Source: an uncultured Saprospiraceae bacterium
Lineage (GTDB): Bacteria > Bacteroidota > Bacteroidia > Chitinophagales > Saprospiraceae
Length of the DNA: 11,960 nucleotides
NCBI GenBank assembly: GCA_937921525.1
Contig: CAKZUM010000479.1
Coordinates: 1-11,960 of the forward strand
Direction: 5' to 3'
This document shows positions 1-5,459 of the stretch, piece after piece (within the stretch, counting starts at the first letter, position 1; every line of letters starts with the position of its first letter). A program made the translations under genes and the position numbers. Under the pieces are notes generated by a model. That model saw nothing but the letters and a program-made list of their open reading frames with translations, ran no database searches and was not told the origin of the DNA.

Positions 1-366
1 GGCTTATCTTACAAAGGAAACAGAGTGTCTTTCGGCTCTTTTGGACTAAAGGCAACTACTTCTGGTAGATTGACCAATAGACAGATAGAGGCAGCGCGTA
101 TCGCGATGACAAGATATATGAAAAGAGAGGGTCAGGTATGGATCCGAATTTTCCCTGACAAGCCGATTACTTCCAAGCCTCAAGAGGTACGGATGGGTAA
201 AGGTAAAGGAGCCTTGGATCATTGGGTAGTTCCTATTAAGCCGGGAAGAATGTTATTCGAATTGGACGGTGTTCCATTAGAAGTAGCAAAAGAAGCTTTA
301 AGATTAGCTGCGCAAAAATTGCCAGTAATGACTAAGTTTTCTATCCGTCCTGATTACGAAGGATAA
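1..366 (+). CDS. rplP: 50S ribosomal protein uL16 (5' partial)
   Basis: uL16 binds 23S rRNA near the A-site tRNA elbow and is needed for late 50S assembly and peptidyl transferase function. The reading frame is open from base 1, and the first visible residues (GLSYKGNRVSFGSFGLKA) match the family just after its basic N-terminus. The real start therefore lies upstream of the window and roughly 18-20 residues are missing. An internal GTG at 25 is only valine in the conserved VSFGSFGLKA block. Of 121 visible residues, family blocks include RQIEAARIAMTRYMKREGQ (about 28-45), WIRIFPDKP (47-55) and EVRMGKGKG (62-70). It is followed 41 nt later by rpmC, as in the S10 cluster of most bacteria. The family assignment is certain; only the N-terminus is unseen. 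Confidence 0.97.
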   Translation, partial: GLSYKGNRVSFGSFGLKATTSGRLTNRQIEAARIAMTRYMKREGQVWIRIFPDKPITSKPQEVRMGKGKGALDHWVVPIKPGRMLFELDGVPLEVAKEALRLAAQKLPVMTKFSIRPDYEG

Positions 367-379
367 TCCGATAACCTTC

Positions 380-395
380 ATCTTTCACTAAAGAT
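380..395 (+). other. Short hairpin in the rplP-rpmC gap
   Basis: ATCTTT (380-385) and AAAGAT (390-395) pair perfectly around a CACT tetraloop. There is no following T-run, so this is not an intrinsic terminator. It is one of several small hairpins found in gaps of this operon. Function unknown. Confidence 0.4.
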
Positions 396-407
396 AAAAT
401 TTAAAAA

Positions 408-668
408 ATGTCTAGCAAAAAGTTTTTGGAGTTGCAGGAATTTTCTGATGCGGAGTTGGCTAGTGAGTTAAAGGAATTAGTAGTACAGCAACAGAAGCTC
501 CGATTCGACCATGCGATTAAAGGTCTTGATAATCCTTTAATTCTAAAAGAAGTTCGTAGAGATGTGGCGCGATTGAGAACAGAGGCAAGAAGAAGAGAAG
601 TAGCTGCTATGTCACCTGAACAATTAGCTAAGCGATCTAAGATTAGATCAAGAAGAAGAAAACGCTAA
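408..668 (+). CDS. rpmC: 50S ribosomal protein uL29, with basic C-terminal extension
   Basis: uL29 is a small helical-hairpin protein near the peptide exit tunnel, where it helps form the docking site for signal recognition particle and trigger factor. The 86-residue product starts MSSKKFLELQEFSDAEL and carries the family core LRFDHAIKGLDNPLILKEVRRDVARLRTE at about 32-59. Typical bacterial uL29 is about 62-70 residues. Here roughly 20 extra residues follow the second helix and end in an Arg/Lys-rich stretch (about 75-86), probably an rRNA-binding tail. It sits between rplP and rpsQ as expected. The start ATG is preceded by an A-rich stretch with no Shine-Dalgarno motif. Confidence 0.95.
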   Translation: MSSKKFLELQEFSDAELASELKELVVQQQKLRFDHAIKGLDNPLILKEVRRDVARLRTEARRREVAAMSPEQLAKRSKIRSRRRKR

Positions 669-699
669 TATTTATAAGCTTACTAAAGCATAATATAAT

Positions 700-957
700 A
701 TGTCTGATAGAAATTTAAGAAAGACAAGAGTAGGGGTGGTATCCAGTTCCTCAATGGACAAATCTATTACAGTTAAAATAGAAAGACGTCTGGCACACCC
801 AATCTACGGTAAATCCATGAAGCGTTCTAAGAAATTAATGGCGCACGATGAGAACAACGATTGTAACGTAGGTGATACAGTTCGTATCATGGAAGTAAGA
901 CCGTTGAGTAAGAATAAAAGATGGCGTTTATTAGACGTCATTGAGAGAGCGAAATAG
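700..957 (+). CDS. rpsQ: 30S ribosomal protein uS17
   Basis: uS17 is a primary 16S rRNA-binding protein of the 30S body with an OB fold. The 85-residue length is normal. Recognisable blocks are LRKTRVGVVSSSSMDKSITVK-type residues at about 6-26, HPIYGKSMKRSKKLMAHDE (33-51) and the C-terminal NVGDTVRIMEVRPLSKNKRW (56-75). It lies 31 nt after rpmC and 58 nt before rplN, in the standard order. The ATG follows the A/T-rich leader ATAATATAAT, without a Shine-Dalgarno motif. Confidence 0.97.
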   Translation: MSDRNLRKTRVGVVSSSSMDKSITVKIERRLAHPIYGKSMKRSKKLMAHDENNDCNVGDTVRIMEVRPLSKNKRWRLLDVIERAK

Positions 958-973
958 CATTCTTTTTATATGG

Positions 974-999
974 CAATATGCGCATAAGCGTTAGTATTG
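974..999 (+). other. Imperfect hairpin in the rpsQ-rplN gap
   Basis: CAATA (974-978) can pair with TATTG (995-999), and inside it CGC (981-983) pairs with GCG (988-990) around an ATAA loop. The hairpin is short, has internal mismatches and no T-run. It ends 16 nt before the rplN start. Weak candidate only. Confidence 0.25.
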
Positions 1000-1015
1000 T
1001 GATAATTAAAGTACG

Positions 1016-1381
1016 ATGATACAACAAGAATCAAGATTAAAAGTAGCTGATAACAGTGGTGCCAAAGAAGTTTTGTGCATTAGAGTGTTAGGCGGCTCCA
1101 AGCGTCGGTACGCTTCTATTGGAGACACGATTGTGGTGAGCGTTAAAGACGCTTCTCCAGGTGGTTTGAAAAAAGGAACAGTATCCAAAGCGGTAGTTGT
1201 TAGAACCAAAAAAGAGATCAGAAGAAAAGATGGTTCTTACATCCGATTTGATGACAATGCTGTTGTTTTGCTAACTGCTGCAGACGAGCCAAGAGGCACG
1301 CGTATCTTCGGCCCTGTTGCGAGAGAATTGCGTGATCGGGACTATATGAGAATTGTATCATTAGCTCCAGAAGTACTGTAG
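1016..1381 (+). CDS. rplN: 50S ribosomal protein uL14
   Basis: uL14 is a beta-barrel protein at the subunit interface. It contributes to intersubunit bridges, and the silencing factor RsfS docks on it in other bacteria. Length is 121 residues, within one of the family norm. The conserved N-terminus MIQQESRLKVADNSGAKEV (1-19) fixes the start. Further blocks are CIRVLGGSKRRYASIGDTIV (21-40), the basic loop VVVRTKKEIRRKDGSYIRFDDNA (about 60-82) and GTRIFGPVARELRDRDYMRI (94-113). The first gene of the spc cluster in many bacteria, here it follows rpsQ directly with no promoter that I can see. Confidence 0.98.
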   Translation: MIQQESRLKVADNSGAKEVLCIRVLGGSKRRYASIGDTIVVSVKDASPGGLKKGTVSKAVVVRTKKEIRRKDGSYIRFDDNAVVLLTAADEPRGTRIFGPVARELRDRDYMRIVSLAPEVL

Positions 1382-1390
1382 CTTAACAAT

Positions 1391-1409
1391 TACTATCAAT
1401 ATAATAGTA
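1391..1409 (+). other. Short hairpin in the rplN-rplX gap
   Basis: TACTAT (1391-1396) and ATAGTA (1404-1409) form a perfect 6-bp, entirely A/T-rich stem around a 7-nt loop. It lies 16 nt before the rplX start, with no T-run. Weak; could be chance in A/T-rich DNA. Confidence 0.25.
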
Positions 1410-1425
1410 GTAAATAATAGTAGAA

Positions 1426-1740
1426 ATGGCAAAGTTAGGTATTAAGAAAGGAGATCGAGTGATTGTAATTGCTGGAAAGGATAAAGGAAATGAAGGAGAG
1501 GTGTTGCAGGTATTCCCTTCCAAGAATAGAGCAATTGTTGATCAAATTAATATGGTGAAGAAGCATACGAAGGCAACTCAAGATAACCCAGGTGGTATCA
1601 ATGACATGCCTGCATCTATCCATATTTCAAATTTAATGCTGATTGATCCTAAGTCTGGTACTGCCTCTAGAATAGGTAGAAAGCTAGAAGACGGAAAATT
1701 AGTCAGATATTCTAAAAAGTCAGGAGAAATAATTAAGTAA
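1426..1740 (+). CDS. rplX: 50S ribosomal protein uL24
   Basis: uL24 is an early 50S assembly initiator that binds the 5' domain of 23S rRNA near the tunnel exit. The 104-residue protein opens with a KOW motif (about 7-33: KKGDRVIVIAGKDKGNEGEV), followed by VDQINMVKKHTK (38-49) and the conserved GGI(N)DMPASIHISNLMLID (56-74). Its stop TAA shares one base with the rplE start (TAATG at 1738-1742), which suggests translational coupling. In E. coli the uS8 autoregulatory site lies at this gene junction. Here there is no intergenic room for it, so any uS8 control must use coding sequence or another site. Confidence 0.97.
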   Translation: MAKLGIKKGDRVIVIAGKDKGNEGEVLQVFPSKNRAIVDQINMVKKHTKATQDNPGGINDMPASIHISNLMLIDPKSGTASRIGRKLEDGKLVRYSKKSGEIIK

Positions 1741-2306
1741 TGAGCTATACACCTAGATATCACAAGATATATAAGGAAGAGATTGTTCCTAAGTTAATGG
1801 AACAGTTTCAGTACAAATCCATTATGCAAGTTCCTCGTTTAGAGAAAATTTGTTTAAATCAAGGGGTTGGTGCTGCAACACAAGATAAGAAAACAGTAGA
1901 GAATGCTTTATCAGAAATGAGTGCAATTGCTGGTCAAAAAGCAGTTCCAACTAAAGCAAAGATTTCTGTTTCCAACTTTAAGCTTAGAGAAGGAATGACC
2001 ATCGGCTCAAGGGTGACTTTGAGAAAAGATCGAATGATGGAATTTCTAGATCGTTTAGTGAATGTTACCTTACCACGGGTAAGAGATTTCAGGGGCATCA
2101 ATGATAAGAGTTTTGATGGTCGTGGTAATTACACAATGGGTATCACAGAACAGATCGTTTTTCCTGAGATTGATTTGGATAAGATCAATAAGATCACAGG
2201 TATGGACATTACGTTCGTGACGACGGCTAAGACAGATGAAGAGGCGCATGCTTTATTATCTTCTTTTGGTCTTCCATTCAAGAATGCACAAAAATCAGAA
2301 TCCTAG
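1740..2306 (+). CDS. rplE: 50S ribosomal protein uL5
   Basis: uL5 binds 5S rRNA with uL18 and forms part of the central protuberance, contacting P-site tRNA. Length 188 is slightly above the usual 178-180 because of a short polar tail (KNAQKSES). Family blocks are VPRLEKICLNQGVG (31-44), AKISVSNFKLREGMTIGSRVTLR (73-95), LPRVRDFRGIN (111-121), DGRGNYTMGITEQIVFPEI (126-144) and GMDITFVTTAKTDEEA (154-169). The start overlaps the rplX stop as TAATG, so ribosomes ending rplX can restart here without a ribosome-binding site. Confidence 0.97.
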   Translation: MSYTPRYHKIYKEEIVPKLMEQFQYKSIMQVPRLEKICLNQGVGAATQDKKTVENALSEMSAIAGQKAVPTKAKISVSNFKLREGMTIGSRVTLRKDRMMEFLDRLVNVTLPRVRDFRGINDKSFDGRGNYTMGITEQIVFPEIDLDKINKITGMDITFVTTAKTDEEAHALLSSFGLPFKNAQKSES

Positions 2307-2350
2307 ATAAATCCTAGATTTATTATTAGGAGACTATAAATAATAATACA

Positions 2351-2620
2351 ATGGCTCGTAAATCACTAATTGCAAGGGAAATAAAGAGAGCAAAAATGGT
2401 GGCTAAGTATGCTGATTTAAGAAAGCAACTTAAAGCTGAAGGTAAGTGGGAAGAGTTAGATAAACTTCCTCGTAACTCTAATAAGATTAGACTACATAAC
2501 AGATGTAAACTGAGTGGTCGTCCTAAGGGGTACATGAGACAGTTTGGTATTTCTCGTGTTGCTTTTCGTAAAATGGCATTGGAAGGTAAAATACCTGGTG
2601 TTAGAAAAGCAAGTTGGTAA
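2351..2620 (+). CDS. rpsN: 30S ribosomal protein uS14, long zinc-free form
   Basis: uS14 sits in the 30S head beside the A/P-site region and uS3/uS10. This is the long type (89 residues) without the CxxC...CxxC zinc ribbon; only one Cys (C52) is present. Blocks are the N-terminal MARKSLIAREIKRAKMV (1-17) and the diagnostic NRCKLSGRPKGYMRQFGISR (50-69) and GKIPGVRKASW (79-89). The upstream gap contains a tandem ATCCTAGAT repeat that begins at the end of rplE. An AGGAG at 2328-2332 lies 18 nt from the ATG, too far to act as a normal Shine-Dalgarno. Confidence 0.97.
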   Translation: MARKSLIAREIKRAKMVAKYADLRKQLKAEGKWEELDKLPRNSNKIRLHNRCKLSGRPKGYMRQFGISRVAFRKMALEGKIPGVRKASW

Positions 2621-2652
2621 TCAAATTAAGAATTTTTTCAAAGTTATATACA

Positions 2653-3060
2653 ATGGCTATCACAACAGATCCAATTGGCGATTACTTAACTCGTATCCGA
2701 AATGCTCAATTAGCAGGACACAGAGTTGTTGAGATTCCTTCATCAAAGATGAAGAAGAGTATTACGGAGATTTTGTACGATCAAGGTTTCATTTCAAAGT
2801 ACAAGTTTGAAGACGATCAAGGTCCACAAGGAGTAATCAAAATAGCTTTAAAATATGATAGAGCTACTAAGAAACCAGTTATTGAAAAACTAGGTCGTAT
2901 TAGTAAGCCAGGTTTAAGAAAGTATTCTCCTGCAAGTGAAATACCTAAAATTATTAATGGTTTAGGTATTTGTATTGTTTCTACCTCTAGAGGTTTGATG
3001 ACTGGTAAGCAGGCTAGAAAAGACAATGTAGGCGGAGAATTGCTTTGCTTCGTTCAATAA
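2653..3060 (+). CDS. rpsH: 30S ribosomal protein uS8
   Basis: uS8 binds helix 21 of 16S rRNA and organises the 30S central domain; in E. coli it also represses its own operon. The start at ATG 2653 gives MAITTDPIGDYLTRIRNAQL, the canonical N-terminus. The frame stays open upstream to a TTG at 2614, but that lies inside rpsN and would add 13 unrelated residues. Length 135 is typical. The C-terminal signature GICIVSTSRGLMTGKQARK (105-123) with NVGGELLCFV (125-134) is intact. It follows rpsN by 32 nt. Confidence 0.97.
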   Translation: MAITTDPIGDYLTRIRNAQLAGHRVVEIPSSKMKKSITEILYDQGFISKYKFEDDQGPQGVIKIALKYDRATKKPVIEKLGRISKPGLRKYSPASEIPKIINGLGICIVSTSRGLMTGKQARKDNVGGELLCFVQ

Positions 3061-3067
3061 TATTTCA

Positions 3068-3115
3068 TCGAATTCATTCGAGGTTATATTCCAGCAATTG
3101 ATCTAACTCATTGCT
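3068..3115 (+). other. Two adjacent short hairpins in the rpsH-rplF gap
   Basis: First hairpin: TCGAA (3068-3072) and TTCGA (3077-3081), loop TTCA. Second: AGCAAT (3093-3098) and ATTGCT (3110-3115), loop of 11 nt. Neither is followed by a T-run. This 91-nt gap has no recognisable promoter. The hairpins may be RNA-stability or processing elements; function unknown. Confidence 0.4.
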
Positions 3116-3151
3116 ATAGTAGTTATACAAGTTCTAATAAAAAAATTTGTT

Positions 3152-3706
3152 ATGTCTAGAATAGGTAAAGCGCCCATTGATATGCCTAAGGGTGTAGAAA
3201 TAGAAGTTTCTAAGGGCAATGTAGTAAAAGTAAAGGGACCTAAGGGGGAGTTAACGCAGCAGATTGACCCAGATTTATCCGTAGCTATTGAAGATGGTAC
3301 GCTTACTGTAAGCAGACCAACAAATCAAAAGAGACATAGATCTATGCACGGCTTATACCGATCATTAATTTCGAATATGGTAGTGGGTGTTTCTGAGGGC
3401 TATACGAAGCAATTAGAATTGGTTGGTGTCGGTTATAGAGCGAATAATTCAGGTAACTTATTAGAATTATCAGTAGGGTATTCTCACCCGATTTATTTCT
3501 ATGTTCCTGATGAGATCAAGTTGGAGACTAAGTCGGAAAAAGGATCTAATCCAATGGTACACCTTAGTGGCTCTGATAAGCAATTAATCGGACAAGTAGC
3601 CGCAAAGATTCGAGCATTTAGAAAGCCTGAGCCATACAAAGGAAAAGGTATTAAATACTTCGGCGAAGAAATTAGACGTAAAGCAGGTAAGACAGCTGCT
3701 AAGTAA
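3152..3706 (+). CDS. rplF: 50S ribosomal protein uL6
   Basis: uL6 binds 23S rRNA near the sarcin-ricin loop and the factor-binding site. It is built of two repeated alpha/beta domains (about 1-81 and 82-184). The N-terminus MSRIGKAPIDMPKGVEIEV is canonical and fixes the start. Other blocks are VKVKGPKGELTQ (25-36), KRHRSMHGLYRSLISNMVVGV (60-80), ELVGVGYRAN (89-98) and the C-terminal signature PEPYKGKGIKYFGE (159-172). Length 184 is slightly above the common 177-180 owing to the basic end RRKAGKTAAK. Confidence 0.97.
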   Translation: MSRIGKAPIDMPKGVEIEVSKGNVVKVKGPKGELTQQIDPDLSVAIEDGTLTVSRPTNQKRHRSMHGLYRSLISNMVVGVSEGYTKQLELVGVGYRANNSGNLLELSVGYSHPIYFYVPDEIKLETKSEKGSNPMVHLSGSDKQLIGQVAAKIRAFRKPEPYKGKGIKYFGEEIRRKAGKTAAK

Positions 3707-3748
3707 TCAAGCAGTTTTAGTCTTACTATTATATATTTTCATTTCTAA

Positions 3749-3769
3749 GGAACTGGTCGGTATCAGTCC
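3749..3769 (+). other. Short bulged hairpin before rplR
   Basis: GGA-A-CTG (3749-3755) can pair with CAG-TCC (3764-3769), with one bulged A, around an 8-nt loop. This gives six pairs, four of them G-C. It ends 16 nt before the rplR start, with an AAAAGG between. Tentative; it could influence rplR initiation. Confidence 0.3.
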
Positions 3770-3785
3770 AAAAGGTAGATAAAAA

Positions 3786-4136
3786 ATGAAGTTAACTAAA
3801 GTACAAAAAAGAAAGCGAGTACATAATAGAATCAGAAAGACCATTTATGGTAGTGCTGCTCGTCCTCGTTTAGCTGTTTTTAAAAGTAATAAAGAAATCT
3901 ATTGTCAATTAATTGATGATATCAAGGAAATTACTTTAGCCGCAGCTTCTTCACTAGATAAAAGTATTTCAGGAGCAAATAGAGTGGAAAAATCTAAAGC
4001 AGTTGGAAAATTGCTAGGAGAAAAAGCTAAAGCTGCTGGTATAGAAACGGTTGTTTTTGATAGAGGTGGTTTTGTATACCACGGAAGGGTAAAGGCTTTA
4101 GCAGAAGGTGCTAGAGAGTCTGGACTTAAATTCTAA
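3786..4136 (+). CDS. rplR: 50S ribosomal protein uL18
   Basis: uL18 binds 5S rRNA together with uL5 and helps load it onto the 50S central protuberance. The 116-residue length is typical. The N-terminus is a basic unstructured arm (KLTKVQKRKRVHNRIRKTI, 2-20). It is followed by RPRLAVFKSNKEIYCQLIDD (27-45) and the highly conserved C-terminal block FDRGGFVYHGRVKALAEGARE (91-111). A modest AAAAGG lies 12 nt upstream of the start, the nearest thing to a ribosome-binding site in this part of the operon. Confidence 0.97.
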   Translation: MKLTKVQKRKRVHNRIRKTIYGSAARPRLAVFKSNKEIYCQLIDDIKEITLAAASSLDKSISGANRVEKSKAVGKLLGEKAKAAGIETVVFDRGGFVYHGRVKALAEGARESGLKF

Positions 4137-4148
4137 GAACTTTTTAAA

Positions 4149-4168
4149 GACAGAGCATAGCTCTTGTC
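4149..4168 (+). other. Hairpin in the rplR-rpsE gap
   Basis: GACA-GAGC (4149-4156) pairs with GCTC-T-TGTC (4160-4168), an 8-bp stem with one bulged T and an ATA loop. It is followed by CTAAAATATA rather than a T-run, so it is not a terminator. It is the most stable-looking small hairpin of the spc cluster and ends 15 nt before the rpsE start. Confidence 0.4.
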
Positions 4169-4183
4169 CTAAAATATATAACA

Positions 4184-4702
4184 ATGGCAAAAAGGTCTCA
4201 AGATCGGGTTAAGCCTGCTGAATCAGAATTAAAAGAAAAGTTAGTAAACCTTAATAGAGTAGCGAAAGTTACTAAAGGTGGACGTACTTTTAGTTTCGCA
4301 GCAATTGTAGTAGTTGGTGATGGAAAAGGTAGAATTGGTCATGGTCTAGGTAAAGCTAGAGATGTATCTGAATCTATCCAGAAAGCGGTAGATGATGCGA
4401 AGAAGAATCTTATTCAGGTTCCTATTTACAAAGGCACAATACCACATGCACAGAAAGGTAAGTTCGGTGCAGGTAAGGTGTTTATCAAGCCAGCAGCAGA
4501 TGGTACAGGTGTAATTGCAGGTGGTGCGATGCGTGCTGTTTTGGAAAGTGCTGGTGTTCAAAATGTATTAGCAAAATCAATGGGTTCTTCTAATCCTCAT
4601 AATGTTGTTAAAGCTACTATTGATGCTTTAGCAAGATTAAGATCCCCGATGGCAGTTGCCAAAGGTAGAGGGATTTCTATGGAGAAATTATTTGAAGGAT
4701 AA
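4184..4702 (+). CDS. rpsE: 30S ribosomal protein uS5
   Basis: uS5 sits at the mRNA entry region of the 30S subunit, next to uS4, and influences decoding accuracy and helicase activity. Length 172 is typical. The N-terminal dsRNA-binding-like domain spans about 15-82, with NRVAKVTKGGRTFSFAAIVV (24-43) and GDGKGRIGHGLGKARDV (45-61). The C-terminal beta-alpha domain has GTGVIAGGAMRAVLESAGV (107-125) and SSNPHNVVKATIDAL (135-149). Standard position between rplR and rpmD. Confidence 0.98.
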   Translation: MAKRSQDRVKPAESELKEKLVNLNRVAKVTKGGRTFSFAAIVVVGDGKGRIGHGLGKARDVSESIQKAVDDAKKNLIQVPIYKGTIPHAQKGKFGAGKVFIKPAADGTGVIAGGAMRAVLESAGVQNVLAKSMGSSNPHNVVKATIDALARLRSPMAVAKGRGISMEKLFEG

Positions 4703-4723
4703 TTATAAAAATTCCAAGCTTTA

Positions 4724-4784
4724 AAATCCAAATTACAAATACCAAACCTAGTGATTTGGGGTTTGAAATTTGAAATTTGAAATT
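4724..4784. repeat. Heptad-periodic inverted repeat before rpmD
   Basis: The right arm is a near-perfect tandem of the 7-mer TTTGAAA (4762-4784). The left arm is a degenerate tandem of CCAAATT-like units (4724-4748). Aligned as an inverted repeat, 20 of 25 positions pair around an 11-nt centre. The tip has CAAACC (4743-4748) facing GGTTTG (4760-4765). The right arm ends 9 nt before the rpmD ATG. The period equals that of the repeat at 11176-11268. Function and mobility are unknown; it could be an intergenic repeat family spread by duplication. Confidence 0.7.
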
Positions 4785-4793
4785 CACAATAAG

Positions 4794-4976
4794 ATGGCAA
4801 AACTTAGAATTACTCAAGTAAAAAGTGGCATTGATCGCTCTAAGCGTCAAAAAGACACTTTAAAAGCTTTGGGCTTAAAGAAAATAAACCAAACAGTAGA
4901 ACAAGAGGCAACACCTCCTATTCTAGGTATGGTTAGTAAGGTGCAACACCTTGTTAAAGTTGAAGAAATATAGTTA
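4794..4976 (+). CDS. rpmD: 50S ribosomal protein uL30
   Basis: uL30 is a small alpha/beta 50S protein absent from some bacterial lineages. The 59-residue product, MAKLRITQVKSGIDRSKRQK onward, matches the bacterial short form, with the conserved basic patch IDRSKRQKDTLKALGLKK (13-30) and the end GMVSKVQHLVKVEE (45-58). I chose ATG 4794. An in-frame ATG at 4770 would add eight residues (MKFEIHNK) encoded by the repeat arm just upstream, not by conserved sequence. The gene ends at the last codon before TAG at 4971-4973, so the coding end proper is 4973; the three bases after it belong to the palindrome that starts at the stop codon. Confidence 0.93.
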
Positions 4977-4988
4977 TTCCAATAACTA
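4971..4988 (+). other. Interrupted palindrome starting at the rpmD stop codon
   Basis: TAGTTATT (4971-4978) and AATAACTA (4981-4988) are perfect reverse complements separated by CC. The left arm begins with the rpmD stop codon TAG. As RNA it would fold with a 6-bp stem and a 6-nt loop, all A/U except two G-C pairs. It lies 15 nt before the rplO ATG. No T-run follows. Confidence 0.4.
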
Positions 4989-5003
4989 GCAAATAATAAA
5001 CTA

Positions 5004-5450
5004 ATGGAATTACATAATTTAAAGCCAGCTGCAGGATCAACGAAGAAGCGTAAGAGAATTGCGAGAGGGGAAGGCTCTGGACATGGAGGTACTGCAACAC
5101 GTGGTCATAACGGTCAAAAATCTCGATCTGGTTTCAAAAATAAGCGAGCTCATGAAGGTGGTCAGATGCCTTTACAAATGAGATTACCAAAGAGAGGATT
5201 TAAAAATCCTAATCGAGTTCCTTTCGTAGGTTTGAACTTAGAAAGGTTACAAGCTGTTGCTGATAAGTATAAACTTAGCTCCATTACATTGGAGAATTTA
5301 GTTGAAAATGGTATTGTAAGGAAAAATGATCGGGTTAAAATACTCGGTGGAGGAGAACTTTCTGGAAGACTAGACGTTACAGTACATGCTATTACTGCTT
5401 CAGCTAAACAAGCTTTAGAGGCTAAAGGGGGCAGTGTTAATCTCGTTTAA
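5004..5450 (+). CDS. rplO: 50S ribosomal protein uL15
   Basis: uL15 is a late-assembly 50S protein with a long extended N-terminal arm reaching into 23S rRNA and a globular C-terminal domain. The 148 residues include the canonical Gly/Arg/Lys-rich arm: LKPAAGSTKKRKRIARGEGS (6-25), then GHGGTATRGHNGQKSRSG (26-43) and EGGQMPLQMRLPKRGFKN (51-68). The C-terminal domain has KILGGGELSGRLDV (112-125) and the AITASAKQALEAKGGSV block (129-145). It is followed only 9 nt later by secY, so the two are likely co-translated or coupled. Confidence 0.97.
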   Translation: MELHNLKPAAGSTKKRKRIARGEGSGHGGTATRGHNGQKSRSGFKNKRAHEGGQMPLQMRLPKRGFKNPNRVPFVGLNLERLQAVADKYKLSSITLENLVENGIVRKNDRVKILGGGELSGRLDVTVHAITASAKQALEAKGGSVNLV

Positions 5451-5459
5451 ATTGAATCC

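Noticed and set aside
1006..1763. Antisense open frames opposite rplN and rplX (also 2326-2535, 2817-3026, 4346-4800, 5447-6124, 9288-9962, 10291-10977 and 11292-11486)
   Set aside because: They lie opposite conserved ribosomal, secY and rpoA genes, match no family I recognise, and overlap the real genes almost completely.
2614..2652. TTG start extending uS8 by 13 residues
   Set aside because: It lies within rpsN and would replace the canonical MAITTDPIGDYLTRIRNA start; ATG 2653 is clearly right.
2544..2732. Open frame across the rpsN-rpsH junction
   Set aside because: Out of frame with both genes and without recognisable content.
4770..4793. ATG start extending uL30 by eight residues
   Set aside because: The added residues are encoded by the repeat arm and are not part of the family.
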